From Chlorobiota bacterium (GTDB taxonomy: Bacteria > Bacteroidota > Ignavibacteria > OLB7): a stretch of DNA of 64,000 nucleotides. How positions within the stretch are numbered: the first letter of the stretch is position 1; the number at the start of each line of letters is the position of its first letter. Positions 18,001-26,008 of this stretch are shown here, piece by piece. Under the pieces are notes generated by a model, which saw only the letters and a list, made by a program, of their open reading frames with translations, did no database searches and was not told the origin of the DNA. Location of the stretch: positions 3,013,001 to 3,077,000 of the forward strand of contig CP065014.1 of the NCBI GenBank assembly GCA_016700335.1. The letters run 5' to 3'. The translations under genes and the position numbers were made by a program.

Positions 18001-19186
18001 TGTTTACTTTATTAGAATATAATGCATTTGCATAGCTAATAAATGCTGAAGCCCTCCGTTCCCAAGTATAACTTTTAGCAGTTTCAATTGCTTTACTTGA
18101 TACATTATTAAAATCAATTTTACTATTAAGTAATTCTGTTAGTTTGTGACCAAGAAGTTCAGGCTTATAAGGTTCAACTAGAAACCCATTTTCATTATCA
18201 ATAATTATTTCTTCTGTTGATTTAAACTTAGCTGCAATTAACGGTGTACCAGAAATTAAATAATCAAATAGTTTTGCTGGCGATCTATATTCATTCAATT
18301 CACTTGGCGAATAATACATTACCAAAAGATCTGCACATTTAAGATATTTTACAATATCCAATGGCGGTACAAATGATTTAAATATTACTTTTTCAATTTT
18401 ATGTTTTTTGCATTCATTAATCCATTTTTCCACTTGGTCAGCTCTTCCACCAATAATTAAAATTATCGAATTAGAATCTAGATATTTGCTTGCTTCAACT
18501 AAATATCCAACCTCATCATATCGATAATATACTTTTCCAGCATAACAAATAATCTTCTTATTTGTTGGTAAACCTAACTCCTTACGAATATTATATTTAC
18601 TAGTGTGTAGGGTTTTGTACTTTTTAACATCAACTCCACCATGAGCAAAAGTAATTTTACTCGTTTCAATTGAAAAACGTTTTTTAATTTCATTTGCTAA
18701 TGAATTCGATATACACATATTTCCATCTACTTTTCTATTGACTGAAATGTTATTTGGAATACCATGAACATCAGCAATAACTATCATCTTTTTATTAAAG
18801 AATAATTTAAACAAATTTAATAATTTTAATATCGAATTATTTCTAGAACTAAATATTGTAAACTCATATTTACGATATTCTAATAAAAAGAAATACTTTA
18901 TTAGGTAAAAGAAATATACTATCAATCTTTGAATATCATTTATTTCACCACCATTATCATGACCAATTATTTTAAATGATTTATTTTTTAATTCCGAATC
19001 TACACCATATAATTTGTTAAATGAAGGGAATACTTGCTCATCTTTATGAATAAAAGTTCTAAAAGATACTAGATCTGTATCTATTCCAAACAAGCAGATT
19101 GCATTACAAAGTGCAACAATGCATTGCCTGGCAACCCTTGGTACTTGCAGGGTTTGATGAGAAAAATATACGAATTTAATTTTCAA
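17996..19186 (-). CDS. Glycosyltransferase family 4 (group 1)
   Basis: 396 residues. The C-terminal half has the GT-B/GT4 features: GLPTNKKIICYAGKVYYRYDEVGYLVEA starting the second Rossmann domain, IILIIGGRADQVEKW, VIFKSFVPPLDIVKYLKCADLLVMYYSPSELNEYRSPAKLFDYL (the E-x7-E-type donor-binding segment) and GTPLIAAKF. The N-terminal half contains IADVHGIPNNISV and the acceptor-side region. The protein should transfer an activated sugar to a glycan or lipid acceptor at the cytoplasmic face. The DUF547-barrel gene ends 23 bases upstream of its start, so the two may be cotranscribed. Donor and acceptor cannot be predicted. Confidence 0.85.
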   Translation of the reverse strand: MKIKFVYFSHQTLQVPRVARQCIVALCNAICLFGIDTDLVSFRTFIHKDEQVFPSFNKLYGVDSELKNKSFKIIGHDNGGEINDIQRLIVYFFYLIKYFFLLEYRKYEFTIFSSRNNSILKLLNLFKLFFNKKMIVIADVHGIPNNISVNRKVDGNMCISNSLANEIKKRFSIETSKITFAHGGVDVKKYKTLHTSKYNIRKELGLPTNKKIICYAGKVYYRYDEVGYLVEASKYLDSNSIILIIGGRADQVEKWINECKKHKIEKVIFKSFVPPLDIVKYLKCADLLVMYYSPSELNEYRSPAKLFDYLISGTPLIAAKFKSTEEIIIDNENGFLVEPYKPELLGHKLTELLNSKIDFNNVSSKAIETAKSYTWERRASAFISYANALYSNKVNN

Positions 19187-19209
19187 TTTTACGATATTTA
19201 ATTAGCAAA

Positions 19210-20775
19210 TTAATTTAGAGTTAATCTAAATCCTAAATTTAAAGTTTGTGCAAATCCATCTTCTTCTACTATATAATCATTGCCAAATATTGTATATAAA
19301 AATTCAATTTCTGTTTCAGAATTAAATGCATATTTAATTCCTGCCCCTGTTTGTGCATAATATGATTTGGTGAAATTAATAGGCTGCAATGCTAATTCAC
19401 CAAGCCAATAGATTGAAATATTTTTAAGTTTATTATAACTTAAAATTGCAGTCAAAGGAATTTGCCAAATCATTTCATTAAGCTCATTTGTAATATTATC
19501 TAACAGTGAAGATATTCCAAAAAATAATGAAAAATTATTATTAAAATTTTTATCGAAGTAAGTATTTAAATAAAATGAAGCTCCTTTATTATCAAGATAT
19601 GCTAATTTGTTACCACCTTGTAAACTATCCCCTATTGGAAATAATAATGCCATTTGTAAAGAAGTTGACAAGTTATTTATTTTAAAAGGGATGAATTTTA
19701 CTTTCGGTCCTATTGCTGTCAAGCCCATTCGTGAAAAAGCTCTATTATTATCAAACACATTTAACAAACCTACTTTAGATTCAATGCCATTGTTAACAGT
19801 TCTAAACTTAGCATCTAATCCTATATTAAAATTTTCATTTATTCCATAATATAATTGCACAAAAGATGTATGATAATTGCTTCGATAATTATTTACAACT
19901 TGAGAATACAAATTGTTAAACAATTTTATTTCTAATTCACCATTGCTTAACATTGAAGATGTTTTATAGATTTTATTATTATTCTCATTGACTTTAACCA
20001 CACTATTTGTACTTAAATTAATTTTATTATTGCTCCCAATTAAATCATTTAAACTCCAATCATATTTATAATATTCAATTGATAAATTTTCTAAAAGTTT
20101 TGCGTTTCTGAATTGATTAATGAAATTAACAATATCTTTGAAATCTTCTTTGTACCAATTAAAAATTTCAGATAGATAATTCTTTCTATCAATTAAGTCT
20201 TCATATATAAAATTATAATTGTTTAACTCTAACTTTGTTTTAGATTTTAATTGATTCTCCAATAGTTCTGGAATGTAACATTTATCAAGTAAAATAGGGC
20301 ATCCTTTTGCTCCGCAAACTAATACGAAATGTAATAATGGATCTTTATATTTATCATGTAATTTTAATTTTTCAATTTCATTTAGAGATAATAATTCTTT
20401 AGCAATAATGTGCTTTTCTTTTTCAAAAAATCCTGGAATTTCATTTACTGATTTTATAGGATAGTAATTAATTATTGTGTTTATAACTAGAATATTATAA
20501 GCATTAATATAAAAAGCTTTTGTTTCAATATCGCTCATTTCTGATAGATTAGTTTCTGCAATAATTTTTGATATTGTATAAAGTTCTGTTGGATTTTCCT
20601 TGATTGATGAATAATCAACTAAACCAGAAACAACGTTGTGTTGAAAAAATGTATTACATCTAATAAAAAATTCATTTTCAATATTCTTTGCAAATACATT
20701 TAAATCTGTTGTAAATACAAATATTATTAAAACACTTATCCTTAAACAAAATCTTAAACTTTTTTTTAAAATCAT
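19210..20775 (-). CDS. DUF547 domain fused to an outer-membrane-barrel-like C-terminus
   Basis: 521 residues with a signal peptide ending near residue 29 (DLNVFAK). Residues of about 40-230 are a DUF547 domain: FFQHNVVSGLVDYSSI, KAFYINAYNILVINTII, FFEKEKHIIAKELLSLNEIE and the Cys segment LLHFVLVCGAKGCPILL. After about residue 285 the sequence becomes strand-rich and aromatic (SFVQLYYGINENFNIGLDAKFR, LNTYFDKNFNNNFSLFFGI, AGIKYAFNSETEIEFLYTIFG, LNLGFRLTLN), typical of an outer-membrane barrel and ending in a hydrophobic strand. DUF547 is an uncharacterised domain with conserved Cys/His residues. The combination in one chain is the notable point. It lies directly upstream of the GT4 gene. Confidence 0.65.
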   Translation of the reverse strand: MILKKSLRFCLRISVLIIFVFTTDLNVFAKNIENEFFIRCNTFFQHNVVSGLVDYSSIKENPTELYTISKIIAETNLSEMSDIETKAFYINAYNILVINTIINYYPIKSVNEIPGFFEKEKHIIAKELLSLNEIEKLKLHDKYKDPLLHFVLVCGAKGCPILLDKCYIPELLENQLKSKTKLELNNYNFIYEDLIDRKNYLSEIFNWYKEDFKDIVNFINQFRNAKLLENLSIEYYKYDWSLNDLIGSNNKINLSTNSVVKVNENNNKIYKTSSMLSNGELEIKLFNNLYSQVVNNYRSNYHTSFVQLYYGINENFNIGLDAKFRTVNNGIESKVGLLNVFDNNRAFSRMGLTAIGPKVKFIPFKINNLSTSLQMALLFPIGDSLQGGNKLAYLDNKGASFYLNTYFDKNFNNNFSLFFGISSLLDNITNELNEMIWQIPLTAILSYNKLKNISIYWLGELALQPINFTKSYYAQTGAGIKYAFNSETEIEFLYTIFGNDYIVEEDGFAQTLNLGFRLTLN

Positions 20776-21091
20776 TTTAAACTTATAGTTTTTAAAGGAT
20801 TAAACTAAAAAATAATTGAAATAAATTCAAACATAAAATTGATTACCACAAACTAATTTAATAAATTTTTTTGTGTTTCAAAGAATGTAAATCTTTTAAA
20901 ATTGTAATCAAAATGTTAAAATATTTTTTTTGAAATTAAATTTAACAATCAGAAATTATATCTTCTAATTAGTAACTTAATTAATTCATTTGTGTCATCG
21001 ATTTGTAAATCTTATAAAAACAATTTTAATAGTATCTTACCAAGTTATTACAATTCTTTAATTTGAATCTATTTTATACTAATTTATAATT
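20776..21091. other. Intergenic region between divergent genes
   Basis: About 315 AT-rich bases between the DUF547 gene (minus) and a T9SS cargo gene (plus), where both promoters must lie. A TATGTTTG, matching the Bacteroidota -7 element on the minus strand, sits at 20828-20835, without a TTG at the right spacing. I see no RNA gene or ORF. Confidence 0.4.
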
Positions 21092-21931
21092 ATGAAATCA
21101 TTTTTACTGTTATTGATCTTATTTACCATAAGTAATCTAAACTTAAATATCTTGTTTGCTCAAACTCCTACAGTTGATGAAAATCATTCTTCAATACCTG
21201 CTAATAATGAGAAATCATTATATGTAATCAGAGCTGAGTTACTTGAAGCAGATAATAGCAATAAAACATATTCATTCAATTTATTAGCAAATTCTTCATG
21301 CCCAATTATTTCAGCTCATGATTTATATTTTGGGATTGCTCAATATATTGGAGTTGGTTATACCCAAGGTGGGATTTTTGAGAATGTATCAAACGATAAT
21401 AGTGAATTAATTATATATAAAATTCGAGGTCCTTTTGGAATTAAAGAAAATGATGTTTTTCACTTAGCAAATGGATTCAGTTCTCCTTCAATAGACAAAC
21501 CAATTATTTTAGAAAATGGATCACAATTTATTCTACCTATAACTTTTAAGGCTAAAGAGAAAAAAATGTATTTTGATTCTATAATTATTTCATCAAATAC
21601 CTGCTTGTTTAAAAATTCTGATTCAGTAATTTACTTGAATTCAATGACGAGTTCTGTGTTGGAAGAGAGAAGCATTAGTAATTTTGATATTTCACCGAAC
21701 CCAGCATTAAATCAAACTTTACTAAAATATACATTGATTAAAAATGATAATGTAACCATTTTAATAACAGATATTAATGGCAAAGAAATTCAAGTTTTAA
21801 AAAATTCTTATGAGTTAATTGGTGAAAATTCATTTAAGTTAAACTTGAATTCATTGCCAAATGGCAATTATGAATGTCAGATTAAATGCGGTGCTCAGTT
21901 TATCTCAAAAAAATTAACAGTTTTAAAGTAA
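21092..21931 (+). CDS. Secreted protein with T9SS type A sorting domain
   Basis: 279 residues with a signal peptide (MKSFLLLLILFTISNLNLNILFAQ). The middle region of about 170 residues is of unrecognised family, with beta-type sequence and two cysteines (NSSCPIISAHDLY, SSNTCLFKN). The last 80 residues form a T9SS type A sorting domain: FDISPNPALNQTLLKYTL, VTILITDINGKEIQVL, LNSLPNGNYECQIKCG and SKKLTVLK. The SPNPA start motif is typical. It is presumably exported across the outer membrane and anchored or released. No neighbour suggests a job. Confidence 0.7.
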   Translation: MKSFLLLLILFTISNLNLNILFAQTPTVDENHSSIPANNEKSLYVIRAELLEADNSNKTYSFNLLANSSCPIISAHDLYFGIAQYIGVGYTQGGIFENVSNDNSELIIYKIRGPFGIKENDVFHLANGFSSPSIDKPIILENGSQFILPITFKAKEKKMYFDSIIISSNTCLFKNSDSVIYLNSMTSSVLEERSISNFDISPNPALNQTLLKYTLIKNDNVTILITDINGKEIQVLKNSYELIGENSFKLNLNSLPNGNYECQIKCGAQFISKKLTVLK

Positions 21932-21968
21932 TTGTAAAAAACTTCTAACCTACGATTCAATAAAAATA

Positions 21969-22742
21969 TTAATTATATCTTTCAATAAAATCTTTTACAA
22001 TTGGATCAGTTGAAGTTGTTAATTCTGCTACTGATCCATTAAATTGGATGTGTCCATCATTTAGCATTATCACTCTTTCAGCAACTTTATAAACTGAGAA
22101 GATATCATGAGTTATTAAAATTGATGTTGCTGATAATCTGTGTGAAAGTTCGTTGATTAAATTATCTATTTGTTCTGAAGTTTGAGGATCTAATCCGGTT
22201 GTAGGTTCATCATAAAAGATAAATTTAGGGCTACCCATCAATGCTCTTGCAACTCCAACTCTTTTACGCATTCCACCAGATAATTCAGATGGTTTTTTTG
22301 TAGCAATTAAACTATACTGTTTTTGAAATTCAACATCACTTAGTGAATTTATATCTGGTAATAATCCAACATTACATAAATTTTCTATTACTTCATTTTT
22401 TAGTTTTACTTCATCTCTTAATCCATGTTCATACTGACCAAGAATTAAATTTTCATATACATTCATTGAGTCTAATAATGCAGCATTCTGGAATACGTAA
22501 CCTATCGATCTTCTAACTGCATACAACTCATCTGAAGTCATTTCATCAATCCTTTTATCTTCAATTGAAATACTGCCTTCGTCTGGTGTTAAAAGACCTA
22601 CAATCAATTTAAACAAAACACTTTTACCCGAGCCTGATTTACCTATAATTGCTAGGGTTTCTCCAAGTTGTATATTGAAAGTGACACCTTGAAGAACTTG
22701 CTTTTCACCAAATGATTTTTTTATATTTGTTAATACTATCAA
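21969..22742 (-). CDS. ABC transporter ATP-binding protein, MlaF type
   Basis: 257 residues. Walker A GKSGSGKS at 34-41, Q-loop in GYVFQNAALLDSMNVYENL, signature LSGGMRKRVGVARAL, Walker B FIFYDEPTTGLDP and switch histidine in SILITHDIF are all intact. The LSGGM-R-K-R-V form and overall sequence fit the MlaF/Ttg2A class, which powers phospholipid transport between the two membranes with MlaE and MlaD. No mlaE or mlaD lies next to it; the following minus-strand gene is upstream thiE. It must therefore pair with a permease encoded elsewhere. Assignment to the Mla system is from sequence only. Confidence 0.8.
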   Translation of the reverse strand: MIVLTNIKKSFGEKQVLQGVTFNIQLGETLAIIGKSGSGKSVLFKLIVGLLTPDEGSISIEDKRIDEMTSDELYAVRRSIGYVFQNAALLDSMNVYENLILGQYEHGLRDEVKLKNEVIENLCNVGLLPDINSLSDVEFQKQYSLIATKKPSELSGGMRKRVGVARALMGSPKFIFYDEPTTGLDPQTSEQIDNLINELSHRLSATSILITHDIFSVYKVAERVIMLNDGHIQFNGSVAELTTSTDPIVKDFIERYN

Positions 22743-22777
22743 TTTAATTTTAATAAATGAGTGAAAATATAATTACA

Positions 22778-23425
22778 TTAAATTCTAAAAAGTTCTGAAA
22801 ATTTCTTTGTTGTTTCATAAACATTGTTGCTAGTACAGATAGCACTAACAACTGCAATTCCATCTACCCCAGTTGACAAGAACCTACTTGCATTTTCAAT
22901 GTTTATTCCAGATATTAATATAATTGGAATTGTAGCTATTTGAACTACTGAATTAATTGTCTCTATACTAACTAAATCAGAATTTACATCTTTTGTTTTT
23001 GTAAAATTAACTGGACCTAAACCCAAATAATCAGCTCCATCTAAAATAGCTTGCTTTGCTTGTTCTGAGTTTCTTATTGTTTCCCCAATAATACTATTCT
23101 CTCCTAAAATTTCTCTAGCCTTTTTAACTTCTATATCACTTGCTCCAAGATGCACACCATCTGCTTTAACAGCTAAGCATACATCTATACTATCATTAAT
23201 AATTAATGGGGTTTTCATTAGATCACATACAATTTTAACTTCAATTGCTTCTTTTATCATTGTATTAATTTCGCAATTTTTAGATCTATATTGAATTACA
23301 TTTGCCCCACCAGAAATTGCTAACTTAGCTAGTTCTGCATGTGTATACCTATTCTGAATCTTCGTGTCAGTTATTACATAAAGACCTTTAATTATTTTTT
23401 TCAAATGAGATTGCTTAAATTGCAA
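22778..23425 (-). CDS. thiE: Thiamine phosphate synthase ThiE
   Basis: Joins the hydroxymethylpyrimidine and thiazole moieties to give thiamine phosphate. 215 residues, normal length. Conserved segments are LYVITD near 15-20, ANVIQYRSK with the pyrophosphate-binding Arg-Ser-Lys, TPLIINDSIDVCLAVKADGVHLGASD, ILGENSIIGETIRN, ADYLGLGPVNFTKTK and ISGINIENASRFLSTGVDGIAVVSAI. The TIM-barrel active site appears complete. It is encoded alone, without thiC, thiD or thiG beside it. The 90-base spacer to psd has no room for a TPP riboswitch and I see none. Confidence 0.93.
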   Translation of the reverse strand: MQFKQSHLKKIIKGLYVITDTKIQNRYTHAELAKLAISGGANVIQYRSKNCEINTMIKEAIEVKIVCDLMKTPLIINDSIDVCLAVKADGVHLGASDIEVKKAREILGENSIIGETIRNSEQAKQAILDGADYLGLGPVNFTKTKDVNSDLVSIETINSVVQIATIPIILISGINIENASRFLSTGVDGIAVVSAICTSNNVYETTKKFSELFRI

Positions 23426-23513
23426 ATGAATTATTTTTCTAAATAATTATAAGATAAAATTAACTTATAATTTTAAGTATATTTTTGTTTACTGAATATT
23501 TTTTCTAAACTAA

Positions 23514-24176
23514 ATGAAACTAACAAAATACGGTTACGATGTTATTATTATTTCATTGCTTATTTCTACAGCATTGATTCTTTCAGGGCTTTGGTTTAAT
23601 TATACTATATTAAAATTACTTTTAATAACTCTTGGAGTTTTGTTTGCAGCTTTTACATTATATTTTTTTCGCGATCCAGAAAGAACGGTTCCTCAAGTTG
23701 CTATTGATGATGAGAATATTGTAATTTCTCCAGCTGATGGTAAAGTTGTAATTATTCAAGAGATTGATGATAAAGAATATCATAATGGAAAGGCTATTCA
23801 AATATGCATTTTTCTTTCTCCTCTTAATGTACATGTTAACAGATTCCCGATCTCTGGAAAAGTAGATTATTTTAAATATGTAGAAGGAAAATTTATTGTA
23901 GCTTTTGACGATAAAGCAAGCGATGTAAATGAAAGAACTCATCTTGGAATTAGTAATAATAAAATTAAAGTTTTCTTCAAACAAATTGCAGGTGCAGTTG
24001 CTAGAAGAATTGTTTGCCCAGTTAATGTTGGTGATTTTGCAAAAGTTGGAGATAAGTTTGGAATGATAAAGTTTGGTTCAAGAATGGATATTGTTGTTCC
24101 AGTTGGAACTGTTATTAATGTAAAAGTGAATGATTTAGTTATTGGTGGAGAAACCATTTTATGCAATGGAGTTTAG
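23514..24176 (+). CDS. psd: Phosphatidylserine decarboxylase (PSD-A type proenzyme)
   Basis: Decarboxylates phosphatidylserine to phosphatidylethanolamine. 220 residues, which matches the short PSD-A class. Two N-terminal hydrophobic helices (about 10-29 and 32-50) precede FFRDPERTVP, ISPADGKVV, ICIFLSPLNVHVNR and the pyruvoyl cleavage motif FGSR, where self-cleavage is expected between Gly188 and Ser189. The beta subunit would be residues 1-188 and the alpha subunit 189-220. pssA follows after 57 bases on the same strand, so the two steps of PE synthesis are encoded in tandem. A TATTTTTG at 23480-23487 is a candidate -7 element. Confidence 0.93.
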   Translation: MKLTKYGYDVIIISLLISTALILSGLWFNYTILKLLLITLGVLFAAFTLYFFRDPERTVPQVAIDDENIVISPADGKVVIIQEIDDKEYHNGKAIQICIFLSPLNVHVNRFPISGKVDYFKYVEGKFIVAFDDKASDVNERTHLGISNNKIKVFFKQIAGAVARRIVCPVNVGDFAKVGDKFGMIKFGSRMDIVVPVGTVINVKVNDLVIGGETILCNGV

Positions 24177-24233
24177 CTACGAACTTTTTGTTTATATTAT
24201 TTTTTATTTAAAATTTAACTCAATTAGTCTTAT

Positions 24234-25010
24234 TTGATTAGAGTAACAAGAAGTATAATACCAAGTTTGTTTACAATGATGAACTTGTTTTGTGGATTTG
24301 TTGCTATTGTGAATGCTTCAAAAGGGGAATTCACATTAGCCGCTTGGATGATTGTGCTTGGAGGCATATTTGATGCCCTTGATGGAGCAATGGCAAGACT
24401 GACAAATTCTGCTTCTGAGTTTGGTGTTGAGCTTGATTCATTGGCTGATGTTGTAACTTTTTGTGCAGCTCCTTCTTTTATTTTATATACAGCTTATTTT
24501 AAAAACTTAGGTACAGTAGGGATTGTTATTGCAGGATTACCAGCTATCTGTGGAGCTTTAAGATTAGCTAGGTTTAACGTTCAACTTGTTGGATTTAATA
24601 AAGATTATTTTAGAGGTATGCCTGTTCCTTCGGCAGCCTTAATTTTAATATCATATTTAGTTTTCTATCATTTAAGAGATAATCAAATAATTGCTGAGTC
24701 ATATAAACCTGCAATTCTAACAACTCTAACAATTGGGATTTCTTTACTAATGGTTAGTACCATAAAGTATGATACTTTCCCATCCTTATCTCCGCATAAT
24801 ATTAGAAGTCATCCTATTAAATTTGCAAGTATAATAATTGCTATTGCTATATGTTTAGCATCTAAGGGTTTGCTTCTTTTTCCAGTTATGTTAGTGTATT
24901 TAACTTTTGGAATAATAAGACAAACTTTAAATTTTTTTAAACAAAGAAGTGATGATGATGAAGATTCTGATTCAGTAGAGGAAGATGAACCAAGTCCTTT
25001 TGATGATTAA
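24234..25010 (+). CDS. pssA: CDP-diacylglycerol--serine O-phosphatidyltransferase
   Basis: Makes phosphatidylserine from CDP-diacylglycerol and L-serine. 258 residues, mostly hydrophobic helices of the CDP-alcohol phosphatidyltransferase fold. The catalytic motif D-G-x2-A-R-x8-G-x3-D-x3-D is complete (D50, G51, A54, R55, G64, D68, D72). It starts at a TTG, as no ATG precedes the conserved MIRVTRSIIPSLFTMMNLFCG segment. The C-terminus is an acidic tail (SDDDEDSDSVEEDEPSPFDD). It lies in tandem with psd, whose substrate it supplies. Confidence 0.93.
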   Translation: MIRVTRSIIPSLFTMMNLFCGFVAIVNASKGEFTLAAWMIVLGGIFDALDGAMARLTNSASEFGVELDSLADVVTFCAAPSFILYTAYFKNLGTVGIVIAGLPAICGALRLARFNVQLVGFNKDYFRGMPVPSAALILISYLVFYHLRDNQIIAESYKPAILTTLTIGISLLMVSTIKYDTFPSLSPHNIRSHPIKFASIIIAIAICLASKGLLLFPVMLVYLTFGIIRQTLNFFKQRSDDDEDSDSVEEDEPSPFDD

Positions 25011-25106
25011 TTTAAAATCTTAACTTAAAAAAATTCATTATTCAAATTTTTCTACTTTAAAGAAATAGAATTTATCCTTCATTTAGTTATGTTATAATAA
25101 TCTTAA

Positions 25107-25478
25107 TTAATCAATTTTAATATTTGAAGAATGACAATGAATAATACTAAAATCATCATTCTCTTTCAATAAAACTGTAGTTTCTAAAGCTTTTAAATTA
25201 AATTCCAACAAAGAAACCAAGCCATAGAAGTCAATTCTATAAGTACATATTAATAAGTTCTTATCTTTTGATGGAATTATACTGAAATCTGAAATCATAA
25301 AAGAAGTACCTAACCAGTTTTCATTAGATAAGTATTCAATGAACTCATGTTTATTTTGAACTTTGCAATGATCTGTAAAATACAAAAAGTCGTTATGTAT
25401 TTTATCAGAGAATTGATCCCATTCTTTTTGAATAAAATTTCCATAATAAATTTCAATAAATTGATTTGCAGTTTCCAT
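25107..25478 (-). CDS. NTF2-like small protein
   Basis: 123 residues, soluble. The pattern (METANQFIEIYYGNFIQKEWDQFSDKIHNDFLYF, then KHEFIEYLSN, LICTYRIDFYG and a final FSIIHCHSSNI strand) resembles the SnoaL/NTF2-like fold with an N-terminal helical pair and curved sheet. Such proteins are often enzymes or ligand-binding folds with no common function. It converges with pssA and is followed upstream by a 530-base gap. The fold call is tentative; no function is proposed. Confidence 0.5.
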   Translation of the reverse strand: METANQFIEIYYGNFIQKEWDQFSDKIHNDFLYFTDHCKVQNKHEFIEYLSNENWLGTSFMISDFSIIPSKDKNLLICTYRIDFYGLVSLLEFNLKALETTVLLKENDDFSIIHCHSSNIKID

Positions 25479-26008
25479 TTTAAGTAGTTATTATATTTTT
25501 ATTGGAATAAATTGTATTTAAGAAAAATAACTGATTTGAAAGAAAAATTTTGGTTTAATGCAAAAGTTTAATGATTTTATATTCGTAAAATTTAAATTAT
25601 ATTTTTAATTTACAACATTTTTTAATGGAATAATATTAAAAACAAATTTACAATTCATTTTTTAGTTATTATTTATCTTTATTCAATTTTACTAAAATAT
25701 TGCTATCAATCCTTATAAATTTTAACTCAATAATATTGTTAATTTATATTAAATTAATAGAAATATATAAAAAAAAATTCATTTTTACTTCACGTCGGCA
25801 TAAAACCTTAATTTTGCCCCGCAATTTGAAATTTATTTTATAAATGTAAAATTGTTATCAACCAAATAATTATTTTTTTAAAATAAAATCTACTCACTTC
25901 CATCTAAGAACAGAAAAAAGATGTTAAAAAGAAGTGTTGAATTGCAATCTATAATTTATTATTTCAAAAGAAAATTTATATTATTTATTATATCTATAAA
26001 ACAAAATA
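25479..26008. other. Long leader/intergenic region upstream of korA
   Basis: 530 bases, mostly AT, without a convincing ORF. One short less AT-rich patch at about 25791-25823 (cacgtcggc ... gccccgc) stands out. Within it TAATTTTG at 25809-25816 matches the Bacteroidota -7 element, giving a possible korA leader of about 190 bases, but there is no TTG at 19 bases upstream. I see no riboswitch core that I recognise. Confidence 0.35.

Noticed and set aside
23426..23513. TPP riboswitch before thiE
   Set aside because: The spacer is only about 90 bases, AT-rich, and lacks the conserved CUGAGA and thi-box elements.
25479..26008. Small RNA in the korA leader
   Set aside because: A less AT-rich patch is present but I could not draw a stable stem or a terminator around it.
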